Below, one piece after another: positions 1 through 8,836 of a stretch of DNA of 39,048 nucleotides. Numbering within the stretch: position 1 is the first letter of the stretch; each line of letters opens with the position of its first letter. This DNA comes from JAAZNO01 sp012798275. Lineage in GTDB: Bacteria > Chloroflexota > Anaerolineae > B4-G1 > SLSP01. Location of the stretch: assembly GCA_035347995.1 (NCBI GenBank), contig DAOPQD010000023.1:1-39048 (forward strand), written 5' to 3'. A model generated the notes under the pieces. It was given only the letters and a program-made list of their open reading frames with translations, did not search any database and had not been told where the DNA came from. The position numbers and the translations under genes were made by a program.

Positions 1-2
1 AT

Positions 3-734
3 GTCACATTTCTCCCATTATGTCAAGGGCTAAAGATAAGCGTGATTACACCCAAAAGAGGTAAAGCGCCCACCCAACCGCGAGTCTTGTCGCCGGAGAA
101 GCCGCTGTCGGTGGCGGAGATTGCCGTGCGTCCGGAAACGCAGTGGCAAACGCTGGCGGTCCGGAGTACGGCGCGTGGCGAACTGCAGGGCACCTACGCC
201 GCTTGTCACGTCTGGACCCTGCGGGACGGCGTGCCCACGGAAGAGTGGCTGGTGATGCGGCGCGCAGCCGACGGCAAGGTGACCTACGCCTTCAGCAATA
301 CGCCGGCGGACACCCCCCTGGAAACCTTGGCCTACATGGAAGCGCAGCGCTACTTCGTGGAACGCGCGATCCAGGATGCCAGGTCGGAGTTGGGGTGGGA
401 TGAGTGTCAGGCGTGCAAGTATCGGGCTTGGGAGCACCACCTGGCACTCACGATCATGGCGGCGTGGTTCATCACCCAAACACGCCTCGAGTGGCAAGCC
501 CATTATGCCGCCGACCCACAGGTGCCAGAGCTGCTCGAGGTGGATGAATTGCCCGTGTTGTCTGTAGCGAACGTCCGTGAGTTGTTGCGGGCGACTATGC
601 CCTTGCGGCAGCTGAGCAGCGCACAGGCGCAGGAATTGATAGCCCAGCATTTGCTGAACCGCGCCCGTTCGCGCAAAAGTCGTCTCAAAAAACAGCGTGG
701 TCAACGGCAAGGTCCCTCAAGTGAACATGAATAA
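3..734 (+). CDS. IS701-family transposase, C-terminal part (5' end outside window)
   Basis: This is the C-terminal part of a DDE transposase of the IS701 type, which cuts and rejoins DNA to move its insertion sequence. The frame is open to the left window edge. A GTG at 42 could serve as an artificial start, but the family is usually around 400 residues, so the N-terminal catalytic half should lie upstream. The stretch following the residues SNTPADTPLETLA contains YFVERAIQDARSELGWDE, then WEHHLALTIMAAWFI, the typical C-terminal pattern with the last acidic catalytic residue. The tail is Arg/Lys rich. Whether the element is complete cannot be judged. The first 13 codons fit the family poorly, so a truncation near position 40 is possible. 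Confidence 0.75.
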   Translation, partial: VTFLPLCQGLKISVITPKRGKAPTQPRVLSPEKPLSVAEIAVRPETQWQTLAVRSTARGELQGTYAACHVWTLRDGVPTEEWLVMRRAADGKVTYAFSNTPADTPLETLAYMEAQRYFVERAIQDARSELGWDECQACKYRAWEHHLALTIMAAWFITQTRLEWQAHYAADPQVPELLEVDELPVLSVANVRELLRATMPLRQLSSAQAQELIAQHLLNRARSRKSRLKKQRGQRQGPSSEHE

Positions 735-736
735 TG

Positions 737-1026
737 TGCCATTGTCGTAATAATGACATCCTCGAAAAAGCGTTCATGGCGTTGAAACCGGGGCCAAAGC
801 ATCTGATGGTCTTCGACAGCGATGATGATCCAGCATTTTCGTGGACTTTGCGATGTACGAAATCCGGCAAAGGGATGGCAAAAATATAGTGCAGCGCTAT
901 GCGGAAGAGAAAGGGGTCGCAGATGCTATTGAAAGAGAACTGCTGGCGGCGATGGTTCAGGCGCACCCCGGGCTTTATACCGTCCGGCAAATTTTGCGTG
1001 ATAAGGGACAGACTGGAGCTGTTTGA
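737..1026 (+). pseudogene. Frameshifted relic of an unrecognised gene
   Basis: Directly after the transposase stop, an open frame starting at 737 reads protein-like (NDILEKAFMALKPGPKHL, then VFDSDDDPAF). It loses coherence near 838, where the next frame takes over with VDFAMYEIRQRDGKNIV and runs to a stop at 1024-1026. One extra base would join the two halves into about 97 residues. I do not recognise the family. The position beside a transposase suggests a gene broken by, or carried with, the element. The last 30 bases overlap the proposed start of the following CotH gene in another frame, so one of the two boundaries may be wrong. Confidence 0.3.
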
Positions 1027-3322
1027 ACGCGCGAGCGCCGTAGGAATAATGGCTCTCATCTTTTTGGCGCTGGCAGGTTTCTATTCCCTGGATCATCGTG
1101 AGGAGAGTTTAGCGGCTGTTCCCTCCGAGGTGCCCCTCTTCTCCAGGCCTAGTGGTTACTATGAGGATGGCTTCCAGCTCGTCCTCAGCACAGTGGTACC
1201 CGGTGCAAAGATACGCTATACTCTGGACGGCGCTTCTCCCACGGCGGAAACCGGTGTGCTGTATACTGCCCCTATCCGTCTGAGTTCGGATACTCCCGCC
1301 GTGACCGTCGTCCGCGCTCGTGTGGAGCCCCCCGATGCCGCCCCTGGCCCGGTGGCAACCGCAAGCTACTTCGTGGGGGTGACGGCTGAGCTCCCGCTCC
1401 TCTCGCTGGTCATTGACCCTGCTGACATGTGGGATGCCGAGCGTGGCATCTATACCCACATCGAGGAGCGCGGGGTGGAATGGGAGCGCCCTGTAGACCT
1501 CACCTTCGTTGACGAAGATCGTAGTCAGAGCTTCCAAGTTGCTGCCGGCGTGCGCTTGCACGGTGAATGGACCCGGCGCTTCGAGAAGAAGTCCTTGCGT
1601 CTCTACTTCCGCAGTAAGTACGGCGCGGCGCAGCTCACCTACCCCCTCTTCCCCGGCAACGAAGTGACCACCTTCGACCGACTTGTCCTTCACAATGGCG
1701 GTAATGACTCGATCCAGCCTGAGGTCAATTGGACTCTGTTGCGCAATGCACTCATTACAGAACTCGCTTTTGCCATGGGGACAAATGCTGCTTATACCCG
1801 CCCGGTGCTGCTCTTCATCAACGGCCGGCCCTGGGGAATTTATCAGCTGCGGGAGCGCATTGATGAACAGTTCTTGGCGGATCACTACGGCATTGAAGAA
1901 GCGGATATTCTCGATTCACCGGCAAACCAGTGGGTCAGCAACACGGTTGCCGGCGACCGTGAACACTGGGAACAGCTGCTCAGCTATGTGAAGTCCCATG
2001 ATTTACGTGATCCCACGGCCTATGCCGACGTTGCAGCGCAGGTGGATCTCGCCAATCTCATCGACTACACTTTGCTGCAACTCTACTCGGGCAATGTCGA
2101 TTGGCCTGAGCATAATGTTAATCAATTTCGTGCGCGACATGCTGGAGGGCGGTGGCAGTGGATCGTCTGGGATAATGATTACAGCTTCGGGTTGAACCTG
2201 CCGGCTTATTTGGGATTCGAGGGCGACATCGTCACCCTTGATCTTGTGCAGAAGCTCTTTGAGGAAGATCATGCGGCGACGGCGGGCGAGGACACGCTGC
2301 TGATCCGCAAACTCTTCGAAAATCCTGACTTCCGTCAACGTTTCTTGCAGCGGGCTGCGGAACTGCTCAATACCACCTTTGCAGCGGAGGCGGTCGCGCC
2401 GCGGCTTGAGCGCCTCGTCGCTGCGCTGGCGCCGGATATTGACTACGAGCTTGCGCGCTGGGGGAGCAGCGTCCATTGGGCGCTGAGCGTCGAAGGCATG
2501 CGCGACTATGTCCACCGTCGCCCTGACGCCTTGCGGGCGCATCTGGTGACCGCTTTTGACCTGCCTGGAACGGTCGAGTGCATCTTTGCCCCCCCCGACG
2601 TTGGCGAAGGCAGTGTGGCAGTTGCCGGACGGGTGTTGGAGGAGCTTCCCTGGACAGGGGTTTACTTCCGTGGGATACCCATTGAGTTGCAGGCTGTTCC
2701 CGCGCCCGGCTATCGTTTCGTGGGGTGGAAGGGGCCTGAGGGCGAGGCGCCCCTGCTGACGCCCCCCCTTGCAGGAGAATGCGCGTTCACCCCAAGCTTC
2801 GAACCCCTGTCGCCAGACCTTCCATGGGCCGGCGACGTGACATTTACCGCTTATCAGGCGGATGATACGGCGGGGATTGAGGGCGATTGGTTCGAGGTGC
2901 GCGTCGAACGGTGTGGCGGGATTGACCTGCGCGGTTGGCGCTTGACCGATAACGACCGCAAGGATGCCACCGACGAAGGTTCGTTATTCCTGGCGGACGT
3001 CCCGGCTCTCGCCGCGGTGCCTTGTGGCACTACCCTGCATGTTATCGCTACCCGCAGCGCCGCCAACGATGCCCGCTATCCCCAAGACGATCTCGCAGCA
3101 TGGGATCGCAGCTTGCTGCTCTACATAGGGAATGGACATCTGATCGAGGGCCACGATGCGTGGTTCGATTTGGGGGTGCAAGACAACCTTGCCGTCCTGG
3201 CGCCTGGACCGACAGCATCTTACACCGACGACGTGGGGATCGCTTTTATCTCCACCCATCCCCTGGTCACGGCTGCGTCCTTCGGGGTACTGAGCGATGG
3301 CGTGAAGGGGACGGCACCCTGA
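998..3322 (+). CDS. CotH kinase family protein with lamin-tail-like C-terminus
   Basis: A probable exported or membrane-anchored CotH-family protein of about 774 residues. CotH of Bacillus is an atypical kinase that phosphorylates spore-coat proteins; the bacterial family at large is poorly characterised. Order of domains: an N-terminal hydrophobic helix (IMALIFLALAGFY); a chitobiase C-terminal-like/Fn3-associated beta domain (AKIRYTLDGASPT); the CotH fold with VRLHGEWTRRFEKKSLRLYF, INGRPWGIYQLRERIDEQFL and WQWIVWDNDYSFG; a GYRFVGW beta-repeat; and a lamin-tail-like domain near the C-terminus. The frame is open from 899, but the upstream part overlaps a relic in another frame. GTG 998 gives a charged N-region before the helix; ATG 1049, with AGGA upstream, is the alternative. 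It converges with the - strand operon, leaving 19 bp between the stop codons. Confidence 0.8.
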   Translation: MIRDRLELFERASAVGIMALIFLALAGFYSLDHREESLAAVPSEVPLFSRPSGYYEDGFQLVLSTVVPGAKIRYTLDGASPTAETGVLYTAPIRLSSDTPAVTVVRARVEPPDAAPGPVATASYFVGVTAELPLLSLVIDPADMWDAERGIYTHIEERGVEWERPVDLTFVDEDRSQSFQVAAGVRLHGEWTRRFEKKSLRLYFRSKYGAAQLTYPLFPGNEVTTFDRLVLHNGGNDSIQPEVNWTLLRNALITELAFAMGTNAAYTRPVLLFINGRPWGIYQLRERIDEQFLADHYGIEEADILDSPANQWVSNTVAGDREHWEQLLSYVKSHDLRDPTAYADVAAQVDLANLIDYTLLQLYSGNVDWPEHNVNQFRARHAGGRWQWIVWDNDYSFGLNLPAYLGFEGDIVTLDLVQKLFEEDHAATAGEDTLLIRKLFENPDFRQRFLQRAAELLNTTFAAEAVAPRLERLVAALAPDIDYELARWGSSVHWALSVEGMRDYVHRRPDALRAHLVTAFDLPGTVECIFAPPDVGEGSVAVAGRVLEELPWTGVYFRGIPIELQAVPAPGYRFVGWKGPEGEAPLLTPPLAGECAFTPSFEPLSPDLPWAGDVTFTAYQADDTAGIEGDWFEVRVERCGGIDLRGWRLTDNDRKDATDEGSLFLADVPALAAVPCGTTLHVIATRSAANDARYPQDDLAAWDRSLLLYIGNGHLIEGHDAWFDLGVQDNLAVLAPGPTASYTDDVGIAFISTHPLVTAASFGVLSDGVKGTAP

Positions 3323-3341
3323 GTTGCACGCGATCTCTGCC

Positions 3342-5525
3342 TTACTCCTTTAGCGTGAAACTATCCAGGACGACCGCGCGATCATACGGCAGCTCGCCTC
3401 CAACGGTTGTTACTGCAAGACGCTCAACAGTAGCAGGCCGGTAGAGACCCACAGCGAGCCGGTAGCTCCCCGCCGGCAACCCCTCAGGCATGATGAAACT
3501 ATGCACGTCGGGTATTTTGTCCCCTGGCTGCCAGGCGCCGGTAGGATAGCGGCCCTTCATGGGCATCCCATCATGCCCGCTCACCTGTTGCCCATCCTGA
3601 TTCAGCAGGTGCACAAAAACGGTTACATCTTCCATGGGCGCCGCATCGGCTTCCCAGTAAAGTATCACCCGGGCCTCCTCACCTGGCTCCAACGTCTCCG
3701 GCAACTGCGCCGCTGTGAGTCGCACGCCATTCTCGAAGGATGCGTCAACCGGCATTGCCTCTGGGGGGATCGTCCCCTTCCACGGCACGGCCACGTAGGC
3801 TAACTTGAACCCCACGACGTCGGCATCTGGCATGCTCAGATCGAGATGATAGGCGCCGACGGGTGTTGTGGCTGTGGTGGTCAGAATGAAGCGTTCAGCG
3901 ATTGTCTCTCCAGGTAACCACCACTCTACAGGTAGTCCCTGAGGGATGAGGTGCTCGACCTGGGCGAAGTTCTCACCCGTGAGCGGCGAGAAGACCCGCA
4001 CAATGGCCTGGGATGCTTCCGCTATCGGCGTTTCGGCACGCAGGAAGAGGGTCAGATAGACGGGCTCGCCTGCTTTCAGAGTAGGGGGCCAACGTCGGTA
4101 GCCCACCACGCGCGCTCCTGCGCCGAGTGGCAGATCAACCGGCATGACCTCCCCCCGGTCGTAGCTGCCCTCACGATAACGCCACACCGTCACCGGTGCT
4201 CCGGCGTCTGCTAATGACCCGAAGTGCTGGACCGGCTCATAACGTTCCTCAAACCAGCCGATGCCTGTCATGCGATCCCAGGCAAGCGAGCGTGCAGAGA
4301 CACAGAAAGCGGGCGGATCGAGGTTTAGCGCCGCCAACATGCGCGCGAGGGTCTCCTCGTGGGGCAGCTCACCTGTCCAGGGGATCACCGGCCGTTGCGC
4401 TGCTACGCCGGCGCGCACCTCGCCCCACACGACGTCGCCGGGAGCACTGTGGGCGCGCACCCATTCACCGGCACTGACCTCAAGGGCATTTAAGGCGACA
4501 GGTCGCGCCTGGTAAGCCACGTAAAGGGCGCTGCCCCGCGCCAGCAGCAAGGGCAGTGCCAGCAAAAACGCTCCGCCGGCAATGGGGTAGGATTTGCCGG
4601 GGACGCGCCACGCGCCCGCCGCGTGTTCTGCCAGCCAGGCGCATCCTAACCCGGCGGCGACCGTGCCCCCAGCATAGAGACCCGCTACAAGCGTGGGAGC
4701 GCCGCTGGCCAGCGCTGCGCCGCCCCAGCCCAGCAACGCGAGCATTACAGGTGCCCTACCACTCCATATCCCCAGTCCTCCCAGAGGAATGAGGAGCCAG
4801 TAGAAATCTTCCGCCAGCCAGCGCCGTCCTGTTTTGATGATCGCGCTGGCTCCCCACGTCAAGGGTAAGGGCGCCAGGTCAAAGAGCATCCAGCCCCCCA
4901 ACAATCCGCCACACGCCAGGCCCCACAGAAAAGTCGCTTTCCAAGATAGCTGTTTTTCCTGGCGCCAGGCAGCGATCAGGAAAGCGGTGATCCCTACCCA
5001 GGTGGGCCAATCAAAGTAGCAGCCAAACCAGAGCGCCAACACGAGCAGCTGCGGGCGTTGGCGCTTTTCGAGAAACAACGCCAGCGCCCACCAAAAGAGG
5101 GCCACGACCCATCCGGCGCCACTTCCGAAAGTGGTTTCCTCGAGAGGTGTGAGGACCAGCAGGGCGGCAACAGCTGGAGCTGCCGGGGCGCGCCCCAAGG
5201 CCCGAACGGCGTAGTAAGCGGCGCAGGTCGCAAATCCCCAGCCGATGCTGCCGAGTAGCCAGAGTGCGGACTCGAGCGGGAGGGACAGGCGGGCCATAGC
5301 GGTCAGCAACAGCAGCGGCAGGGGAAACCGCCATGGAGAAAAGGCCGCCCAGTCAAGGCCGAAAGCAGCTTGCCTGCCGGCGGCAAGATTGCGAGCGGCG
5401 GCTATCAGGAAATAATCCTGGTCCGACAGATACGGACCCCAGAGCGAGGCCAGGATGAGGGGTAGCAGCGCATACAGCCATAACCTGAAGCGTGGCGTCA
5501 ACCGCATGTTAAAGCCTGCTGCCAT
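3342..5525 (-). CDS. Polytopic GT-C-like membrane protein
   Basis: A large integral membrane protein resembling the GT-C/PMT-like glycosyltransferases common in Chloroflexota, which transfer sugars from lipid-phosphate donors outside the membrane. About ten hydrophobic segments fill residues 15-350. The first outer loop has the acidic pair typical of the fold (SDQDYFLIAAARNL). The last ~370 residues form a soluble part with two beta-rich regions (VRLTAAQLPETLEPGEEARVI then FVHLLNQDGQQVSGHDG), a carbohydrate-binding-like arrangement often attached to such enzymes. The frame opens at 5543 (ATG overlapping the VTC stop), but ATG 5525 has AAGGGA upstream and is preferred. It is the last gene of the - strand operon. 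No substrate can be assigned. Confidence 0.65.
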   Translation of the reverse strand: MAAGFNMRLTPRFRLWLYALLPLILASLWGPYLSDQDYFLIAAARNLAAGRQAAFGLDWAAFSPWRFPLPLLLLTAMARLSLPLESALWLLGSIGWGFATCAAYYAVRALGRAPAAPAVAALLVLTPLEETTFGSGAGWVVALFWWALALFLEKRQRPQLLVLALWFGCYFDWPTWVGITAFLIAAWRQEKQLSWKATFLWGLACGGLLGGWMLFDLAPLPLTWGASAIIKTGRRWLAEDFYWLLIPLGGLGIWSGRAPVMLALLGWGGAALASGAPTLVAGLYAGGTVAAGLGCAWLAEHAAGAWRVPGKSYPIAGGAFLLALPLLLARGSALYVAYQARPVALNALEVSAGEWVRAHSAPGDVVWGEVRAGVAAQRPVIPWTGELPHEETLARMLAALNLDPPAFCVSARSLAWDRMTGIGWFEERYEPVQHFGSLADAGAPVTVWRYREGSYDRGEVMPVDLPLGAGARVVGYRRWPPTLKAGEPVYLTLFLRAETPIAEASQAIVRVFSPLTGENFAQVEHLIPQGLPVEWWLPGETIAERFILTTTATTPVGAYHLDLSMPDADVVGFKLAYVAVPWKGTIPPEAMPVDASFENGVRLTAAQLPETLEPGEEARVILYWEADAAPMEDVTVFVHLLNQDGQQVSGHDGMPMKGRYPTGAWQPGDKIPDVHSFIMPEGLPAGSYRLAVGLYRPATVERLAVTTVGGELPYDRAVVLDSFTLKE

Positions 5526-5536
5526 TACTTTTTCCC

Positions 5537-6214
5537 TTACCATGCAGCGAGCGCGCCGTTGACATATTTGGAGTTGCGGCTGCGGGGCAGGGGAAAGTGG
5601 CGGATCACTTCACGCACCTGCTCTTCCTGAGCGCCATCGGCCTTGACCTCGATGATCACTACATCCTCCAACAACAAAGGCGCGTCCAGATTGGGGCGCG
5701 GCGTCAGGCGCTGATCGTAGGCGCGTTGATCATAATCGAAGGTAACACGTACAGCGTCATCGGGCGTGATGTAGTACTCGCGTTGATAATGGTTCAGGAG
5801 CACTGGCATGCAGATCTGTTTCAGCAATGTCTGCCCTTGGAGGGGAAGGATGTCGTGTAAGGTTTCCAGAATCTCTATCCAGGGGCGGGAGAGATCAAGG
5901 GGGCGGGGCAAGGGAAAGTGCAATTTCGTTCCCAGCAGATTGTCTTTGTGTTTCAATTCGAGCACGGCGAGCACTTCCGGCAAGGCATCGCCGTACCAAC
6001 GCAGCCTGAGCTTGTTGCGTACTTCCAGCCCTTGCAGGTTTGCCTTCAGCCCGCCGAGTCCGGGAGTGTCGAAGTAAAGGCTGTTTACCCGCCGCGGCGG
6101 ATAGGCCACCTGCAATCCCGCCGGATGCAGGCGCATCCAGCTCCGCGCTTGATCCAGGTAGCGGGCCTCACAGACGAGTTTCATCTCATAGCGTCGAGGC
6201 TGCTCCGAAATCAC
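5537..6214 (-). CDS. VTC domain protein (polyphosphate polymerase-like)
   Basis: A 225-residue stand-alone VTC domain of the tunnel-fold (CYTH-like) class. In yeast Vtc4 this domain makes polyphosphate from ATP; bacterial stand-alone versions are annotated by homology only. Visible signature residues are basic and acidic side chains lining the tunnel: R8-Y-E10-x-K12, R42-x-N-S-L-Y-F-D-T, R66-x-K68-x-R70-x-R72, E86-x-K88, E189-V-K191, and the C-terminal S215-K216-Y217. The start ATG at 6214 overlaps the preceding stop by ATGA, so it is translationally coupled to the CotH-like gene. In other bacteria VTC, DUF4956 and CotH genes often sit together, and all three are present here. The true product is untested. 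Confidence 0.85.
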   Translation of the reverse strand: MISEQPRRYEMKLVCEARYLDQARSWMRLHPAGLQVAYPPRRVNSLYFDTPGLGGLKANLQGLEVRNKLRLRWYGDALPEVLAVLELKHKDNLLGTKLHFPLPRPLDLSRPWIEILETLHDILPLQGQTLLKQICMPVLLNHYQREYYITPDDAVRVTFDYDQRAYDQRLTPRPNLDAPLLLEDVVIIEVKADGAQEEQVREVIRHFPLPRSRNSKYVNGALAAW

Positions 6215-7788
6215 TCATCCTCCTGCCATAGCAACGGCGTTTCCGGCTGAGCGGGCGTCAGGACACGCCCGCTGGTGCCCGCAACACGAGCAGCGACCGA
6301 GAGGGTGAAATCGCCGTGAGGATCGAGTTTGGCTTGAGCTGCAACAAGAGCCAGGGGGATATCGAAGTGGACATAACGCACCCTGCTGCCGGCGTCATGC
6401 GCACGCAGCACGACCCCGTCCGCATTGGGGACCCGCTCGTCCTGCGCGTCGTGCTGCCACGCCGGATCGAGTTCCACGAAGGTCAGGCCGCCGACGTCGA
6501 AGCCCAGAATTGCTACCGGCAGCTGGGTCACATTAGCCACGCCGACACGTAACACGCCGTAGTTCTCCGGTGTGGGGTCGGCGAGATGGGCAAAGATGGG
6601 GCGAACCGGGTTCAGGGAGCGGCGGATGAGTTCCTGGCGTTCAGCGAGCCGATCCCACAGTGCCGTATCGAACTCCTCGCCGAACACGGCGCGCAATTCT
6701 TCGAGGTATGCTGGCGTGCTCACCCGCGCCGCCTCTCGCGCGTATGCTATTTGGAGCTGGGGATCGCCGTAGGTGACGGCGAGCGAGAGACGCTCGTCAG
6801 GATGAGGGGGGAAGGAGCTGGCAAATGATGCCGGCTCCAAACGCTCCACGCCTGGCGCCAAATAGAAGCCGAGATTGAGCGGCGAGGCGCGCTCGGGCAA
6901 GCCCCACAGATCGATCAAGGCCAGGAAGCGTGCGTAGCGCTCGACGTCGAGAATCTCGCTGGCGGGCCGCGTCCCCGCCTGGAGAGCGCGAAGCAAGCCG
7001 AGCGCTGTGTCACGCTGCGCTTTGAGCAACGGATCGCGATCAATGGCCGGATCGTCGAAGGCATCTGCCTCCAGGTAATGTAATCCTCCAAGATCGAGGA
7101 CCGGATCGGCAAGCGCCGCTGTGAGGTCGCCATCAAAATGGGCTACCTGCTGCCAGAAGGGATCGGCGTCGAAACCCACGATTACTCCGCCGGAGCGTCC
7201 CTGCGCTTCGAGGAATGGGCCGGCAAAGCCCTCCTGCAGCGCGTAGATTCCACGGTCATCACCGTTGAAGATGAGCCGCACTTGCTGTAAGCGCGCGGTG
7301 AGCACCCCTTCCCGCACTAACACGCGATCGAGGGCCATGGCCGCCTGCCCGCCGATGAGCTCGGGATCCTGGAGGTAGAGGCGTTGCATCCCGAGGAGGG
7401 TTTTCCTCTCTTGTACGCGCAGTTCGAGGGGCCATTTGCCCGTAGGGGTGAGTCCCGCCGTGGGTCCTTCCATCAGCCGCAGCTGTACGGCGACCGCCTC
7501 GTCGCCAACGCACACCACCGCAGGTAGAAAATCTTTGGCGCTCGTGAGGATCACATTTTCCTCCAGCGCCCGCGTGCGTTGTTCGAGAAGCCCATTGTAC
7601 TGGGCGAACTTCATGTCAATTTGTAACGTCGGGAGCGCCGGGCGAGAAGCTGTAGGGTGCACAATATCTGGAAAGGGTTGTTTCCCATTGGAGGGGAGCA
7701 CTCCTATCGCGAGGAGTCCGCCGAGGCCCAGCAACCACAGTAAGGTGCGCCACAAGGGCGAAGAGGACGCCTGACCGATAACTCGCAC
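6211..7788 (-). CDS. CotH-like membrane-anchored protein
   Basis: A divergent CotH-family protein of 525 residues with an N-terminal transmembrane anchor (LLWLLGLGGLLAIGVL). Family-like segments are VQLRLMEGPTAGLTPTGKWP (the lysine-tryptophan of the GDKW-type motif), LQQVRLIFNGDDRGIYALQE, and a downstream GGVIVGFDADP. The rest is weakly conserved, so kinase activity is uncertain. GTG 7788 is chosen because it lies one base after the DUF4956 stop with a run of six G upstream. The open frame extends back to 7860, but that extension would overlap DUF4956. With the VTC and DUF4956 neighbours it forms the recurrent CotH-VTC-DUF4956 set, here in addition to the larger CotH protein at 998-3322. Confidence 0.7.
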   Translation of the reverse strand: MRVIGQASSSPLWRTLLWLLGLGGLLAIGVLPSNGKQPFPDIVHPTASRPALPTLQIDMKFAQYNGLLEQRTRALEENVILTSAKDFLPAVVCVGDEAVAVQLRLMEGPTAGLTPTGKWPLELRVQERKTLLGMQRLYLQDPELIGGQAAMALDRVLVREGVLTARLQQVRLIFNGDDRGIYALQEGFAGPFLEAQGRSGGVIVGFDADPFWQQVAHFDGDLTAALADPVLDLGGLHYLEADAFDDPAIDRDPLLKAQRDTALGLLRALQAGTRPASEILDVERYARFLALIDLWGLPERASPLNLGFYLAPGVERLEPASFASSFPPHPDERLSLAVTYGDPQLQIAYAREAARVSTPAYLEELRAVFGEEFDTALWDRLAERQELIRRSLNPVRPIFAHLADPTPENYGVLRVGVANVTQLPVAILGFDVGGLTFVELDPAWQHDAQDERVPNADGVVLRAHDAGSRVRYVHFDIPLALVAAQAKLDPHGDFTLSVAARVAGTSGRVLTPAQPETPLLWQEDE

Positions 7789-7789
7789 G

Positions 7790-8461
7790 CTAGCCCCCCA
7801 GAATATGGTCGTGTTCGACAAAGGTGCAGCTGCTGCCGGGCACGCGGGCGCTGAGGTCATCCATCAACGCCACAAGCGCTGCGTCGTCAGGGCAGCGGAT
7901 GAAGTAGGTGGCCTGCAGCGTGGAGTCGTTATTATCAAGGCGGCGCAAGTCTGCCGTATCTACGTGCCTGAGGAGCACTTCCTTGATCAGCTCAAAGGTG
8001 TTACCCTCGCGGGGCGCGATCACATTCAGATAGAGATTGCTGCGCGGCGTGCGGTAGAGGAAGAGGGAGCGGAGGAAAAGGAAGGTCAGGATGATGAGGG
8101 TAGCGAGCAGGGTGGGTAGTCGTTGATCGGCGCCGAGACCCAGGCCGATGGAGATGGCGATAAAGAGGTAAGCTAACTCTTCGGGCTCCTTAATGGCGGT
8201 ACGGAAACGCACGATCGAGAGGGCGCCGACGAGCCCCAGGGAGAGCGCTAGGGACGATTTGACCACGGAGATGATGAGCACGGTCGTCATCGAGAGCAGC
8301 GGAAGGGTCTGGGCAAAGCGTTCACGGTTAGAGAAGGAGCGGCTGTAGCGCACGTAGAACCAGCCCAGCGCCAGGGCGAGCACAATGCTCAGCACCAGAT
8401 TGACCGCCAACGTGGGCAAGGCTAAAGGAGCTGGCTGTGTCAGTCCAAGTAAATTACTCAT
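7790..8461 (-). CDS. DUF4956 integral membrane protein
   Basis: A 223-residue protein with an N-terminal membrane half and a soluble C-terminal domain, matching the DUF4956 pattern. Four hydrophobic helices are visible (NLVLSIVLALALGWFYV, TVLIISVVKSSLALSLGLVG, YLFIAISIGLGLGA, LLATLIILTFLFL). The conserved block ALSIVRFRTAIKEPEELAYL lies between them. The soluble tail resembles a small alpha/beta regulatory domain. ATG 8461 is preceded by a strong GGAGGAG four bases away, which decides the start over the in-frame codon at 8488. It is the first gene of the - strand operon with the CotH-like, VTC and GT-C genes. The family's function is unknown; association with VTC suggests a membrane partner in polyphosphate or phosphotransfer. 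Confidence 0.8.
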   Translation of the reverse strand: MSNLLGLTQPAPLALPTLAVNLVLSIVLALALGWFYVRYSRSFSNRERFAQTLPLLSMTTVLIISVVKSSLALSLGLVGALSIVRFRTAIKEPEELAYLFIAISIGLGLGADQRLPTLLATLIILTFLFLRSLFLYRTPRSNLYLNVIAPREGNTFELIKEVLLRHVDTADLRRLDNNDSTLQATYFIRCPDDAALVALMDDLSARVPGSSCTFVEHDHILGG

Positions 8462-8474
8462 AACTCCTCCATCA

Positions 8475-8513
8475 TTTACGCCGGGCACTTACGCCAGGCA
8501 TTTACGTCAGGCA
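8475..8513. repeat. Three tandem 13-bp repeats upstream of DUF4956
   Basis: Three adjacent 13-mers, TTTACGCCGGGCA, CTTACGCCAGGCA and TTTACGTCAGGCA, lie just upstream of the ribosome binding site of the DUF4956 gene. They sit in the leader of the - strand operon and could be operator-like or a simple slippage product. Confidence 0.6.
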
Positions 8514-8758
8514 GTGACTTGCCTGCCAGAACATGCTCTTTAACAGTTAACGAGGCGAGAACAGGCTCTCACTGGATTAGCCTGCGCTGTCCTTCTCCCG
8601 GGGAGGGTAAAGCCATTCTACATGCAAGGCAGTGTCAGTCAACTTTGTGAGCCTCTGCACAATCGCGCTTCACATCATTGGCAGCCCGCGATCCCGGCGA
8701 CCAGCCTGGCCCCACATCTCCCGCCGGAACTGTGGGATAATGCCCTTCATCATATCTA
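8514..8758. other. Intergenic region between the - operon and the IS982 element
   Basis: About 245 bp with no convincing gene. The promoter of the - strand DUF4956-VTC operon should lie here, but I could not identify good -35/-10 pairs on that strand. No structured RNA was recognised. Confidence 0.4.
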
Positions 8759-8778
8759 ACGTTTGATGTGAAATGAAC

Positions 8779-8807
8779 TTGCCACCTTCGCTCAAATGTG
8801 GTAGAAA
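8779..8807 (+). promoter_or_regulatory. Possible transposase promoter
   Basis: TTGCCA (8779-8784), a 17-bp spacer and TAGAAA (8802-8807) lie inside the left end of the element, 30 bp before the transposase start. The match is partial and is judged by eye only. Confidence 0.3.
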
Positions 8808-8836
8808 TGGCTCTCAAATCTACGTGGAGGTGTGCC

